Shown piece by piece: positions 46,451-57,981 of a stretch of DNA of 64,000 bases (positions are counted from its first letter, which is position 1; each line of letters opens with the position of its first letter). The notes under the pieces are model-generated. The model saw only the letters and a list, made by a program, of their open reading frames with translations, was not told the origin of the DNA and made no database searches. The stretch comes from Antennarius striatus (lineage: Eukaryota > Chordata > Actinopteri > Lophiiformes > Antennariidae), in assembly GCF_040054535.1 (NCBI RefSeq), contig NC_090794.1, positions 6,735,001-6,799,000 of the forward strand, read 5' to 3'. A program made the position numbers and the translations under genes.

Positions 46451-49400
46451 CTTCAGTCGTGATGCGTTACAGCGGAGACATAAAGTAGGGTTAAACAGGT
46501 TCCAATTATAAGTTAGTTCAAATGTAGAAGGAGCCTAATACAGATTATTTCACATTTTAAAGCTTTATAATATCTTTCAAGCCATTGTTTGCAGGTTTTA
46601 TTCTATTTCCAATACCCTTTGATAGTTTAACTGGTTAAGTCTGGATTAAGTTTAGCCACTCAGAGTAGGGCAAGTCTTCATTTAATACTGGTCAGATGAA
46701 AATCGTCCGATTCATAGCTGATAGCTGTTCAATCAAGGTTCTCTATTGAATGTAGTTAGAGACTAGCTTGTGAACGCTAGGGAGCATGTAGCAGCTAAAA
46801 AACCTTGTTTTCCTCTGGTGTTGGTGGAGATCTGAACCAGAACTAAATATGGAGTTAATATTGGGTTTATCAGAATGTGTGTGAAGAAAAAATGATACAA
46901 ACCTTCCCTACAACCAACATTATCAGGACATTTTTTAGCTCCTCCAGCATCCGGCCCTGGGCCAAAGTGAACGCCTCCAAACACCAACCATCTAGAAAGA
47001 TGCACGATCCAGTTACTTCCTTTTCCTTCTTGGGTCTCGGGTTAATATTATGATCAGGGTCAAAATACAGATGAGAGGGACAACAACTTGTTTTGGGCAG
47101 GAGGGTAGCTAACTTACTGAATCTACAGTCAAGGGTCGTTTTAAAAGGAACTGATCGATATTTTATTTTAGGGAAAAGCCCAGATAAATGGCTGGATTCA
47201 GGAAATTTTATAACTTTCCTAACTCTACAATATTTTTGTAACACACTACAAACCTAGGGAATCAATTTGAGCAAACCTTTGTGGAAAGGCGAGATGTGCT
47301 AAACAGACTAAAGCTGCAAGTGTAGGGCTGTTTGGTCTTGGTAAAGGTAGCTTTACTCAACTAAGTGCCTTTCAAGTTAAAACTGAACACAAGTTTGCTG
47401 ACAGAAGAATGGAAATGGGGAAACAGGAAGTTTGGCTCGGTGAGGAGTAAAAAAAAAAAATCTACCTATCAGCATTTAAATTTTACTTATCGACATTCTC
47501 AGGATATCACTTATTTTTGTCTGCATGTATTCTCATAGTTTAACACCATAAAAGGGGGTCAACTTTTTATGAGATCAATGCTTGTTTTAGTCTTGCAGCA
47601 ACATTTTTTAATATATTTTATTGCGTGCACGTGACCATCACTGACCCTCTCTGGGAACTAAGTTGTCAATCTTTATTAGAATTTCCTATTGTGAGCCAGA
47701 GAGGGAAATGCTGCACCTTTGTGCTTTAATGTTTTAACACCTGTAATTCTAAAGATATCCCTGATTTCAGACAAGTATGCTTCAGAGTTTGTTCAGTTTA
47801 GAAAAAAATGATAGCATTCCTTGACTGGAAGAGGAAATAACTACCAGATCAAATCCAGTGTGACTGTACCTTGGAGGAACTCCTTAGAGATGATGCAGAC
47901 GGTCTTCCTACTGCCCCAGATAGCATCCCTGATGTTGGAAAGATGATCCTGACCTGGTAGGAAATCTCTGGCCTCGAAACAACAGTGAAAGATGTTCTCC
48001 TCTGAAAACTGGTTGTCCAGTTTCTTCAGCAGGGCAGCCTCCACCCACCTGTAGTCGTTGTTGCTGAAGCAGAGGAAGGCATCGTACTGCACCTCGTCCT
48101 CAGCAGGGGTCTGTTTGGGGCCCTCAATAACCCTACCGATGATCTTTTTGTAGATGATGAATATGTGGCCACGGAGACGGGCATAAATGATCCCGCTGAG
48201 GACGACTATGATGACCAAGAGAGTAGAAAGGATAAAGAGAGCAAACTTCAGATCCTGGACATCTTTTTCATCGTCTTCCTCACATGGTTTGATAATTGTT
48301 GAGTACTCCAACAGAGGAATATCACGGATTTCAGCTGGGAAAGCACACCTGTACTCCTCAACAGAGCTCACAAAGGTCGTATTTGTCACATTGAGCCACT
48401 TCAGGAACCCTTCCAGCTTGCAGTCGCAGTAGAACAGATTTGCTTCGAGGCTGAGAAAGATAAGCCCTTGGAAGTTCATTGGGTCTGGCGAGGCTAGAAA
48501 GTTGTTCGTGATATAGAGTGTTCTCAGACTGTCTGGAAAGACATTGGGCTGCAGGAATGTTAAGGCATTAAAGGACAGGTCCAGCTCTATCATGGAGGTG
48601 AGACCACTGAAAATCCCCTGCGGAAGAGTCGCAATTGAGTTGAACGTTATATTAAGACCGAGTAGACTCTCAAGATGATCAAACAGGTCAAGGCACTTCC
48701 CCTGGCTCCAAATTATCTGTAGAGAACTGTCATGAAGATCCAGCACTACCAAACTGTTATTATCAGGTCGTGTAAAGTTCCCGTTGAGTGTGCACCACTT
48801 GATGAAATTGCCACCGAATAAGAAGAACTTGAGGTGATTGAAAAGCGACAAAATGATATAAACATCCTCTAAATTTGTTAATCTGTTGTCTGCAACATCC
48901 ACAAAGGTGCTGGTGAAGCCCAAATGAGAAATACCGCTCAATGTTTTCAACCTATTGTCACCAAGAAAAAGATATGACAGGTTTGGTAGTGACGCCGGGA
49001 AACCCAGGTCTCGTAACGAATTTCCTTTCAGAGATAGTTGATGTAAACTAGGAAGACCACTGAAGGCGTTGTCTCCTAACACACCAATGTGGTTGTTAGT
49101 CAAATCCAAAATAATCAGGTTTTTCAAACTGGTGAAATAGTGAGAACGTATTTCTCCAAGGAGATTTGATGACAGGTTGAGCATTTGTAAATTTTGAAGT
49201 CCATAAAAGGCATTTCTGTTAATCTGATTGACTTTATTTTGTGACACGTCTATAATCTTTGCATCCTTGAGAGGTTTGAAAACTGTGCTATGCAAACAAA
49301 ATATCCTATTACCAGACAGATCTAGAGTTGTCACTGTACTGTTCACCAGGCCCTCAAACGTGTTTTCATCTGGATCCTCGATGTTGTCGTGAGAGAAGCC

Positions 49401-50669
49401 TTTCCCAAGATGTCCGGAGAATATGAGACGAGTTATTGGGGTTCCCTCTATGGCTTTGAAAAACCGACGCACTGAGCTCAAGCTGAAACCATTGGTGGAA
49501 AGATCGAGGGTTTGAAAGGCCATCCCTCTGAAAGGGTTCCTGCATCGTGTCCAGTTAAAATCTTCTCTATTCATTTCATACAAGTGATTGGAGTTCAAGT
49601 TCAGGAGAGTGAAGTATTTACCCTGGAAACCAACGAGATCTTCTTCACATAGTCTTTCAATCTGGTTAAGTTTGAGGTTAAGCTGCGTTAATTTCCTGAG
49701 TTTTGAAAAGAACAGTCCTGGTCGTAGTTCCACTATATTGTTACCGAAGAGATCAAGTGTTTCCAAGGACAACAGAGGCGAAAGATATGTTTCTGCTAAT
49801 ATTGAGTCTTTCAACTCGCAATAATCCAGAAAGAGGTGTTTTAAATTGAACAATCCTGCAAATGCCCTCGGCTCCAGACGAAGACCTTGATTGTATCCCA
49901 GGACCAGACGAGTCAGTTTCCTCTGTCTGAGCAGAGCGTTGTTCCGTAGGGTGAGCTTCACGCGTTGGTATCCCAGATCTAACTCCAGCAGCTGGTCGTA
50001 GCGTCTGAGGGAGGTGTAGTTCAGCTCACTAATGTAGTTATTGTCCAGGTAGAGGTGGGTGATGTTGGGAGACAGAACAGGAACCCAGTAGAGGCGCCGT
50101 CCGTGGCAGTTGACCATGAGATCGTATATGTCACATGAATGATAGCATGTAGTTACCTGCAAGTAGGAATAATGCATCATGTCTGCAAGTAACCTTACAG
50201 TCATATGAAATGAAAAACATTTTTAGATGCACTTCTTACGATGACCAATTCCATTCTTACAGCTGTATAATAAATGTGGTTATCTTCGCTTAGCATGAAG
50301 TCTTCAAACAGGGTTGTTCTACAGTTTTCCAGCTACTGGATATTCCACATCAATCTAGAAATTCACAGTGTTGATTCGCTTCCATGTAGCAAAGTCCTTG
50401 TGAAACTTGAAATTTCAATGCATGACTAAAGTAAATATAAGTTGTTAATATCATTTGTGTTGACTTGTTGTGAATTGGCACACCCTCACAGCTACATGTG
50501 AACACACCATTAGAAGTGTGGGTTGGTTACTGGGAAACAGAGAATCCCTGTCAGGAAGGAAAGTGATGCTCAGATGAGCTACCTTACTGCTGAGTTTGAA
50601 AAAGGTAATTTATTCACATACCTGTAGGAATAAACCAATGACAACCGATTGAAGAGCTAACGTCCACAT
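46187..50669 (-). CDS. tlr5: Toll-like receptor 5, membrane form (spliced, 4 coding exons)
   Basis: Exons in transcript order: 50669-50622, 50156-47870, 46991-46903 and 46450-46187. They total 2688 nt and 895 residues, with phases 0, 1, 0 all matching. It is the cell-surface receptor for bacterial flagellin, signalling through MyD88. Order: signal peptide about 1-20, ectodomain of about twenty leucine-rich repeats to about 590, a C-terminal LRR cap with the CDC motif, TM about 655-676, and a TIR domain from about 707 to 860. The TIR has YDAFLCF (box 1) and RDFLPG (box 2, with the signalling proline). The GKGFSHDNIEDPDENTFEGL stretch and WTRCRNPFR are characteristic of TLR5. The presence of TM and TIR makes this the membrane form rather than the soluble teleost TLR5S. 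It is convergent with disp1, as TLR5 neighbours DISP1 in human. Confidence 0.95.
46903..46991 (-). CDS. tlr5: tlr5 exon 3, middle of TIR
   Basis: An 89-nt exon between acceptor CTTTCTAG and donor AAG/GTTTGT. It restores Asp779 across the splice and encodes DGWCLEAFTLAQGRMLEELK followed by NVLIMLVVGK, a direct match to the TLR5 TIR. Confidence 0.92.
47870..50156 (-). CDS. tlr5: tlr5 exon 2, ectodomain, TM and first half of TIR
   Basis: The acceptor CTACTTGCAG precedes GTAACT. The exon encodes residues 17-778 and ends at ISKEFLQ plus one base before GTACAG. It holds all LRRs, the LRR-CT cap, the TM helix FALFILSTLLVIIVVLSGII and TIR boxes 1 and 2. Reading through the donor would add ten residues and stop, giving a receptor with a truncated TIR. 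Confidence 0.95.
50622..50669 (-). CDS. tlr5: tlr5 exon 1, signal peptide
   Basis: Sixteen codons reading MWTLALQSVVIGLFLQ, then donor CAG/GTATGTG. The hydrophobic core fits a signal peptide that finishes in the next exon (VTTCYHSC). The exon is too short to appear as an open frame by itself. The start ATG has A at -3. Any non-coding exon farther upstream is unplaced. Confidence 0.85.
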
Positions 50670-51028
50670 CTTGTCCTCAACCTAACAAGAGATCCGATCA
50701 GAAAGTTTAAGCTTAGGTTAACATTTAAATGACATGATCTGAACACCTGACAAGAGGAGGGATCGGTAGGTGAACATTCCACATGTTAGCCTGGATGAAG
50801 GACAAGCTGGGGATTATTTGCTTTAGCAGGTTCATGGTTCACTGAGCAGCTTCAGTGTCAAACTGTTTGGGACACAACCATTCATGTCTGATACGAGCTT
50901 CAACAATAAAAACACATTTATTAGTCTGATGTTTGTCATGAGCTACTAGATTGAATGTGTCACCCTGTCCTGACTCACACTACAGTTAGTTAGTTAGTGG
51001 TTTAAAATGATAAAGGCTCAGTGGTTTT

Positions 51029-51175
<147 letters not shown>

Positions 51176-51268
51176 AGTGCGTTATCTCCACATGTTTCAA
51201 CAGCGCAAGTATTTGTAGAGACTTTCCAGAAAATGACGGACTAAGCGAGGGGCGCTCATATTGGTGAG

Positions 51269-51296
51269 CACACACAAACACACACGCACGCACGCA

Positions 51297-51343
<47 letters not shown>

Positions 51344-51361
51344 ACACACACACACACACAC
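51269..51361. repeat. (CA)n microsatellite
   Basis: An imperfect CA array, less than 100 bp from the previous array. Confidence 0.95.
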
Positions 51362-51689
51362 AAAATCACGAAGTAAAAATCCTACCTGTGTCCAAGTGTT
51401 GCGCAATCTGGAGGGGTGTGGGGGCGCACCTCCTCCGTGTTCTTATCGAACCGAGTCAGGCCCCCCTCCCAGCAGAGACTCAGTAAACGTGACTCACTCT
51501 GTCGGGTACAGCAGGAGAATGTCGAAATCCAGCGGATTGAGCAAACATCTTGTTCCTCCTCTGGACACAACTTCACCTCATTCTCAGCGGAGCGCTGCAG
51601 CCGTTCTGACCGCGTCGTTATGGGTTGCTTCATCTCTGGCGACATCTACCGGCTAACAAGCGCAATGACGGCTCTAATTTTCAAAATCT

Positions 51690-51890
51690 CCTTTCGGCTT
51701 TCCCCTTCAGGGGTCGCCACAGCGAATCAATTGCCTCCATCTAACCCTGACTTCTGCATCCTCTTCTCTCACACCAACTACCTTCATGTCCTCTTCCACT
51801 ACATCCATAAACCTCCTGCCTGGCAGTTCAAAACTCAGCATCCTTCCACCAATACAATTTATAACTCTTATTTTCAAAATAAATAAATAA
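51690..51890 (-). mobile_element. non-LTR retrotransposon relic, end of the reverse-transcriptase ORF
   Basis: The minus strand reads FELPGRRFMDVVEEDMKVVG and then VREEDAEVRVRWRQLIRCGD-P, the C-terminal signature of a fish LINE reverse-transcriptase ORF (consensus wording: RRWMDVVKEDM...RWRQLIRCGDP). Only the 3' end remains, with an apparent internal deletion. Family name not assigned. Confidence 0.7.
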
Positions 51891-52300
51891 ATAAAAGCAC
51901 CTATTTTGATTATCGTTCCTTCATACTTAATGCTATACACAGGAAAAAAACAAACTCATCCTTTTCTAATTAATATACATTAATACTAATAAACCTCTAC
52001 ATATCTTTCAACATGTCCTCCAATCACGTCACTGTTTAGCATTTTATTTTATCAAAACCAAACTTCTTTGGGGACAAGAGCTCCTGGGGGACGTGTTGAT
52101 TATATTTATGCTTTAGAAGGGGAGAAAAAGTACGTGAAAACCTAAATATTTTGAAATATTATTTATAGTGAGTACAGTAACCACAAAATAAAAAGCAACA
52201 TTTTCAGGAAGCCAGAGGCACAAAAATGTGTAGATCAGGGTAAAATTTTGAATTCAGGGGTGTCATGGGATGTTGCAGTCTCTGACTGCCTTGTTGGTAT

Positions 52301-52370
52301 TGGGAGAACCCAGAGGGAACCCACGCAGACTCAGGAACATTCAAACTCCACACAGAACTCCACGCAGAAC
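52301..52370. repeat. L2/V-SINE-type retroposon fragment
   Basis: GGGAGAACCCAGAGGGAACC, CACGCAGACTCAGGAACATT and CAAACTCCACACAGAACTCC match the same common fish element as at 19217-19309. Confidence 0.6.
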
Positions 52371-53324
52371 AACAAACTACAGAAACAACAAGATTTAGTG
52401 AGTCCACACTATGTTAACGCCATCTGGAGCAAAAGGGTTCTGAAAAGAATAATTATACTTCAAATGAGTAGAAATTATAAATATTTTAAGTCTTATCCCA
52501 TACATAAAGTCATTTTAAATATTGAGAGTAACGTTGTATGATAATATCTGTAAAGTATTTAATCCCTAAATGTGAAGTTAAGATTAATTTAATAATTAAT
52601 TTAATAACTGGTGTAGTTAGCCTGTCTGGAGCAGAACCCCAAGAAACATGACATTTAATTTTAATATATAATATATTATCTATAAACACAAATGTAAAGT
52701 CTTTGTCATATTTTTATTCTATGTTATCAGCTGTATTTGAATATTAAATTTGGCACACAGGTCCGTATTAACCATTCTAAAACAGTATTTCTAAACATTT
52801 TGACATTTTTCTAGCAGTTATAACACTGGTAATTCTTCTCTATAACTTCTGCAGAAGTACTACTTGTGCTGGCAGCCTGTACTGCCACTGATTGTTGTAT
52901 TACTAATTATTAAAATACTTCTACTAGTTTTGCTGCTTTGACTGTGATGTTTCTGTAACCCAGCTGATGCCGCAACTAGGCTACTGCATTATTCTCTTTA
53001 TGCTGGTTGTGACTCAGTGGTATTATTTGTCAGCTTTTTCTTTAAACCTAAAGAAAAGCAGGATTAACTCCAACTGATGCTGCTGCTCACATTTGCTACA
53101 CAGGATATGGTAACATCATACAGTATTAGTAGTTTAACAACGCCATAACACTGATTACTATCACTTCGTAACAACCACTTATACTGCACTAACAACTGTT
53201 TGGTAGACTTTTCCGCCTCTTTTTTGTGAGGCATTGTTAGACTATGTCCAAGCCTTGCTTTAGATTTAGAACTCTGTTCAAAGGGTTTTTAGAAATAACC
53301 TTAGGAGGAAATGTGGTTTCACTT

Positions 53325-53330
53325 TTTATT
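53325..53330 (-). terminator. candidate poly(A) signal of thbd-like 1
   Basis: AATAAA on the minus strand about 450 nt past the stop codon; a second AATAAA lies at 53420-53425. Use is unverified. Confidence 0.35.
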
Positions 53331-53776
53331 GCATTTAACATTGTTTAACATCAGAACATCAACACGTATCCTCTCAAAATACTGTCACTAGTGCTTCTGT
53401 GAACTTTGCTGTCGTGATGTTTATTAAACGTGCAGTGTATTAAATGTTTCCTCGGTGCAGCAGCATTATGAATGAGCTGTAATTCTGTATTGTTTCCACA
53501 TGGTGGCGCAGCCGGCCTGTTTCTGAGCAGAGGACGAGCGAGAACGTGTACAAAGAAATTCACTTTTCTATAATTTAATAAAAGTTCCAACATGGCCTAA
53601 AAACGCGTGGGCACACACGAGGGAGACAGTCCCACGCATACACATTTCTCATTTCATATTGTCATGACTTTTTCCACTTTCCACACTTTTTTTGTCCACT
53701 TTAATTGTCTTACAAACACTGGTGCACACGCACCAGGTGAGCTGTGCGTGTCTTTGTCGTGATATTTCCCACTCCT

Positions 53777-55438
53777 TCAGGTGTTACCGGTCAGGTGCCC
53801 CAAACTATGCGCCTCCAGCTCCGAAGCTTTGAGCGCGTCTGCGTTCTCCGTCTTCCTTCTGCCGTTGAAGAAGTAGTGAACCAAAAAGACCACCAACACG
53901 ACAACAAACACCGTTGCCACTATTATCCCCACCAGACCCCCCACTGTCACTCGTGACGGTCGCCTCGTCGGCTCTGGATGTGGCACAGGTGGTTGTGTGG
54001 ATGCAAGGAGGGAGTTCGGAGTGGTGCTCGCTCCGGATCCCTCCGCCCCTCCATCCGCGTCCGTATCATCATCGTTTTTTACGCACTTGTATTCTTTCAC
54101 CAGTGTGTATCCCGGAGAGCACGAACACACGTAGCTGCCGAATGTGTTTTCACAGTCTTGATCACAATAATCGGACGCGCACTCGTCTATGTCTAAACAC
54201 ACCATCTCTGCTGTCCTCTCCTCGATCACATACCCCATCGGGCAGAAGCAGACGGCGTTGTCATTCGGGTCACACACGGCGACGCACTCCTCGTCCCCGC
54301 AGTACAGTTTACACTTAGTGGGTGACATTTGGTCTTCTTTGTATCCATCATAACAAGAGCAGAGGAAGCCACCCGGGATGTTGGTGCACATGTGCTCACA
54401 CGGAGCGGACATGCACTCGTCCACATCCACGCACTGGTCACCTGTCAGCTTGAATCCATCTTTGCAGACGCACTGGAACCCGCCGACGGTGTTGACGCAC
54501 ACGAAGTTGTCTCTGGGACACTGCCGCTCGTCCGCACAGTCGTTGATGTCCACGCAAGATCTCCCATCCTGCGCCAACTTAAAGCCGTGATCACACGTGC
54601 ACGCGTGGGAGTCACCATTTTTATAGCAGGCGTGTGCGCACTGCAGGGCGAGGCAGTGGTCATCGGTGGCTTGTTTGCAGGTGACTTTATTTCTAGGGCT
54701 GACGGTCTGACCCGGAGGACAGTAGCAGGAGGGCCCGTTTTGGGGGTCCACTAAACATTTGTACTCACACCCACCCTCTTGGATCTCGCAGCTCCAGGGC
54801 GCCGGCAGCCACTGTTTAGAGAAGCAGATGAATTTAGCCCTTGATGGACTCTTGGTGGCGATGCTTCCAGGAGGCAAGGTCAGAGTATCCCCGATGTCAA
54901 ACCCCATGGGCAGCGTGTACATGACTTCCTCCCATGGTGCAAGTTCCGGACGGCCACACATGTCTTTGAAGCTGTGCTCACAGAGAAACCCCTCCATGGC
55001 TTGGTCGCATGGCGCTTGGGTCCATTTTAAGTCTTCTGATGAAACGTAGACGCAGCGATGAGAAGAACAGCTGCTGTCAAAACTTGGGGACCAGTTGGAG
55101 AAGTCGCTGTCGCTGTCTCCCGTCACCCACTGGAAGCCTCGCAAATTATTGGCTGCAGCGTCCGGGCAGTCGGCCGTTCGATGTAAACCGATCCAGAACC
55201 GATCTTTACGGAGTGCCAACAAGATAAAAACGAGATCACGGGAATCAGTCGAGCGCACCGTCATTAAATGACCGCCTTGGTCGTTGCATTTTTTCTCTGC
55301 CGTCTTGAAATCGCTGGGATCTGGAGTCACAGTGAAACACTGGTTCTCCATGCAGTAACCGCCGCTCCGGTCGTTCCTGTCGGCTGTTCCCATCAGGACA
55401 GCCGACAGGATGACCAGCAGCCCCGTTACATCCTTCAT
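53777..55438 (-). CDS. thbd: thrombomodulin-like receptor 1 (intronless)
   Basis: 553 residues in a single exon, as in mammalian THBD (575). Thrombomodulin is an endothelial membrane receptor that binds thrombin and turns it toward protein C activation. Order: signal peptide about 1-19; C-type lectin-like domain about 28-155 with WIGL (82-85) and the closing GFLCE; a linker; six EGF-like domains at about 224-254, 262-295, 301-336, 342-376, 380-414 and 420-452; an acidic Ser/Thr stalk with a Ser-Gly (AEGSGA, near 466-470) suited to glycosaminoglycan attachment; TM about 499-522; a short tail. EGF5 has CDPNDNAVCFCPMGY, typical of THBD rather than CD93. The EGF4-5 linker is KLY, with Leu378 where human has Met388. 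It is tandem to the second copy at 57982-59568. Confidence 0.88.
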   Translation of the reverse strand: MKDVTGLLVILSAVLMGTADRNDRSGGYCMENQCFTVTPDPSDFKTAEKKCNDQGGHLMTVRSTDSRDLVFILLALRKDRFWIGLHRTADCPDAAANNLRGFQWVTGDSDSDFSNWSPSFDSSCSSHRCVYVSSEDLKWTQAPCDQAMEGFLCEHSFKDMCGRPELAPWEEVMYTLPMGFDIGDTLTLPPGSIATKSPSRAKFICFSKQWLPAPWSCEIQEGGCEYKCLVDPQNGPSCYCPPGQTVSPRNKVTCKQATDDHCLALQCAHACYKNGDSHACTCDHGFKLAQDGRSCVDINDCADERQCPRDNFVCVNTVGGFQCVCKDGFKLTGDQCVDVDECMSAPCEHMCTNIPGGFLCSCYDGYKEDQMSPTKCKLYCGDEECVAVCDPNDNAVCFCPMGYVIEERTAEMVCLDIDECASDYCDQDCENTFGSYVCSCSPGYTLVKEYKCVKNDDDTDADGGAEGSGASTTPNSLLASTQPPVPHPEPTRRPSRVTVGGLVGIIVATVFVVVLVVFLVHYFFNGRRKTENADALKASELEAHSLGHLTGNT

Positions 55439-55525
55439 GTTCGAACCTGAAGTTGGGTCTGTTCAAGTTCTTGCGCTTTCCAGCCGCCTATTGGTTCGTT
55501 TGTTGGAGAAAAGGTTTTGCTCGTA

Positions 55526-55531
55526 TTTATA
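55526..55531 (-). promoter_or_regulatory. TATA box of thbd-like 1
   Basis: CTTATAAATACG on the minus strand, about 90 bp upstream of the ATG. This fits a short 5' UTR in an intronless gene. Confidence 0.75.
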
Positions 55532-55558
55532 AGCCCCCAACTCCATGTTGGTTGAGCC

Positions 55559-55577
55559 CCAGTGGAGGAAGGAAGTG
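55559..55577 (-). promoter_or_regulatory. ETS-type promoter motif shared by both thbd-like genes
   Basis: The + strand reads CCAGTGGAGGAAGGAAGTG, identical over 19 bp to 59693-59711. It contains overlapping GGAA cores of ETS factors, 27 bp upstream of the TATA box. Confidence 0.7.
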
Positions 55578-56011
55578 CTTCAGTCAGCCTGCACTACGGC
55601 TCTACAGCCCTCCACAAACTTTCTCCTCCGCTCGGCGGACCACATCCCCAAATTAGGCACGTTACGCACGGCCTTTACGCACGGACGTAACGAAGCTGCG
55701 CGCACGCAAGGGGGCTTCTAACAAACGCCCCCAGTTGGCAGTAACTCCTCCCAGATCAACTAACTACAGTCATGTGTTCAGTAGTGAGCTGTGTAATGTT
55801 TCTGCACGGCAGATCAAAACACGCATCATCACACACATTCTCCCCATTTACACACAATTATCAAGGATTTCTGTTTTATTTGGATAAATTCATGATAATT
55901 CTGCCATAAATATTATTTTGGCTCCATGACAACACCAAATACTGAAAGTTAATTCCAGGTTTGCACTCTGTAATGAATGTTATATGTTGGAAGTATGATT
56001 GTGTTAGAAAT

Positions 56012-56012
<1 letters not shown>

Positions 56013-56089
<77 letters not shown>
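56013..56089. repeat. (GT)n microsatellite
   Basis: An uninterrupted GT array of about 77 bp. Confidence 0.95.
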
Positions 56090-56090
<1 letters not shown>

Positions 56091-57149
56091 TGCTTCTGGC
56101 TGCTCACCACGTTTACTTTTATGGAGCTTTATTGTTGTTCATCCAAAGAAGTGAAATTTAAAGGAAGATTTTGTTCAATGTTGCAAAGGAATTAACAAAA
56201 CAACACGATGATCTTCAGTAAACCTCTTGATATGAAAGAGAACTAAAGAAACACAACACAAGTCTCTTCTCCACATTTCAGTCTTTTAATTTATCACTCA
56301 CTTTACATTCAACCACAAAAAACCCAAAACAAGAACACTTAAACCAGTGAAATCTAGCCGTATGTGTTTTATACAGATGTATATCATATGGACAGTGTGT
56401 TTTCATGTACAGAGAAGATAGCAGCGGAGTTTTACAATCATGTTTCAATGATCTGTCTAAGCCTTCAGCACAGCATCATACGGCTGTGAGCAGCATGTCA
56501 GGATATTCAGTGTAAATAATAACATGTAAATCCTTGAATGCGCTGAAGTAAACCGATGGAGGTTTGTCACTTTACAGGAAAGTCAGCGTGTTTGAGAATA
56601 AAACATGTCTCTACTTTAAGCCCTACAGAAACTTTATTCACCTTTCAGACAGAACAAATTTTACTTGTTGCACCAAAACAAGATATTTTTAAAGTTGAAA
56701 AATCAACAAAACATTTCAGAACATTCTTAAATGATTGATTGACAGATTTATGGATATGAAAATTGTCCATCAAGCTATGACAGCAATCCACAATGACTCA
56801 ATATGCATGTGAAAGAATTCCCAATGCATCCTAAAAGGAGCGCTGATGCACCTCAAAACTGTTTGTCATGAACCAAAATGAAAAATCATGTCAGATATTT
56901 TATGAGAAAACCTCTGTCACACAAGGTTATAATGGCAGTAGATACTTTAACAAGCTAAAGAGAACACTAATTTCATCAATACTGGAAGTTTAAAGTGAGA
57001 TTTGAGAAATAAAAATATAGTAGAAACTCAGGAAGTTCACAAAAAAAACAGTGTGTTGCTGGCTGTATGTGGAATGTTGCCTGACTTACAAAAAGATGAC
57101 TGAAGAGCGAAGAGGGAGCTGCTTTTTCTTACATATGAGAACAATAGTT

Positions 57150-57151
<2 letters not shown>

Positions 57152-57192
<41 letters not shown>
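57152..57192. repeat. (GT)n microsatellite
   Basis: A GT array of about 40 bp. Confidence 0.95.
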
Positions 57193-57194
<2 letters not shown>

Positions 57195-57807
57195 ATTACA
57201 GTATACAGGTCATTCCTCTGCCGCTGAAAAAATAACTATATTGTGAACTCTCCTGGAAGAATACAGTTATTACAGAAAGTGTCTCTATACTTCTTAGTAC
57301 CATGGTGATTAAAGTTTGTTTTTCCATAACTCCACCTTCTTTATGACATTCAATTGTGAAAAAAGTTTGATTGCAAAAGGAAAACTCATTGTTCTGTTTC
57401 TGAAACAAGGCTGACAGCAGGAGACATAAACAGTGTTTGGAAACAGTCGTCTGTTACGAAGCCCACAACCCACATTCACTGCACAGAGACTTAAAAGCAT
57501 ATGATTGCTGGAAGCTTAAAAATACAATATTAATCATGTTTGTATAACTGAACAAGCCTCGTATTACCTCTGCCAAGAAGGGTCATAATTTCACCTGTGT
57601 CCTTTGGTTGTTTGGTTAGTTGTTGTTTGACATTTACTCATGAAGTTATGCACCAAATTTTAAAAACAACCTAAGGATCAAATCCATTAAATCATTAAAA
57701 TAAATCTGAACTAGATACATTTCTTTCATGAATATCTTGAAAAATAATTTTCCAAACGCAAAGATAAAAGTTCAGTTTCGGCCTTTACAGACTATAACCT
57801 CATTCAA

Positions 57808-57813
57808 TTTATT
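57808..57813 (-). terminator. candidate poly(A) signal of thbd-like 2
   Basis: AATAAA on the minus strand about 170 nt past the stop codon. Others exist farther downstream (for example near 56632), so the 3' end is undecided. Confidence 0.3.
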
Positions 57814-57981
57814 GCAGCTTCAATATGGATCCAAATGATGAGATTGTTTCGAAGAGAGTAGCAGGATTCTATGGCGCTGGTGGATGCAAGCTCCACTAGT
57901 TTATTATATTTAACATCTCTGGAAATAAAATGCAGGATGACACGAGGAAGTGGAGAGCAGCATTCGTCCCAGTAGGTGCAA

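Larger units (their letters stand above)
55578..57981. other. spacer between the two thbd-like genes
   Basis: The first ~200 bp are CpG-rich upstream sequence of thbd-like 1 (ACGTTACGCACGG and TTACGCACGGACG direct-repeat-like units at about 55659-55690). The rest is AT-rich, with GT arrays at 56013-56089 and 57152-57192, and probably includes the 3' UTR of thbd-like 2. No further gene is seen. Confidence 0.6.

Noticed and set aside
51416..51886. 156-residue + strand frame
   Set aside because: It runs antisense through the LINE relic; the meaningful frame is on the minus strand.
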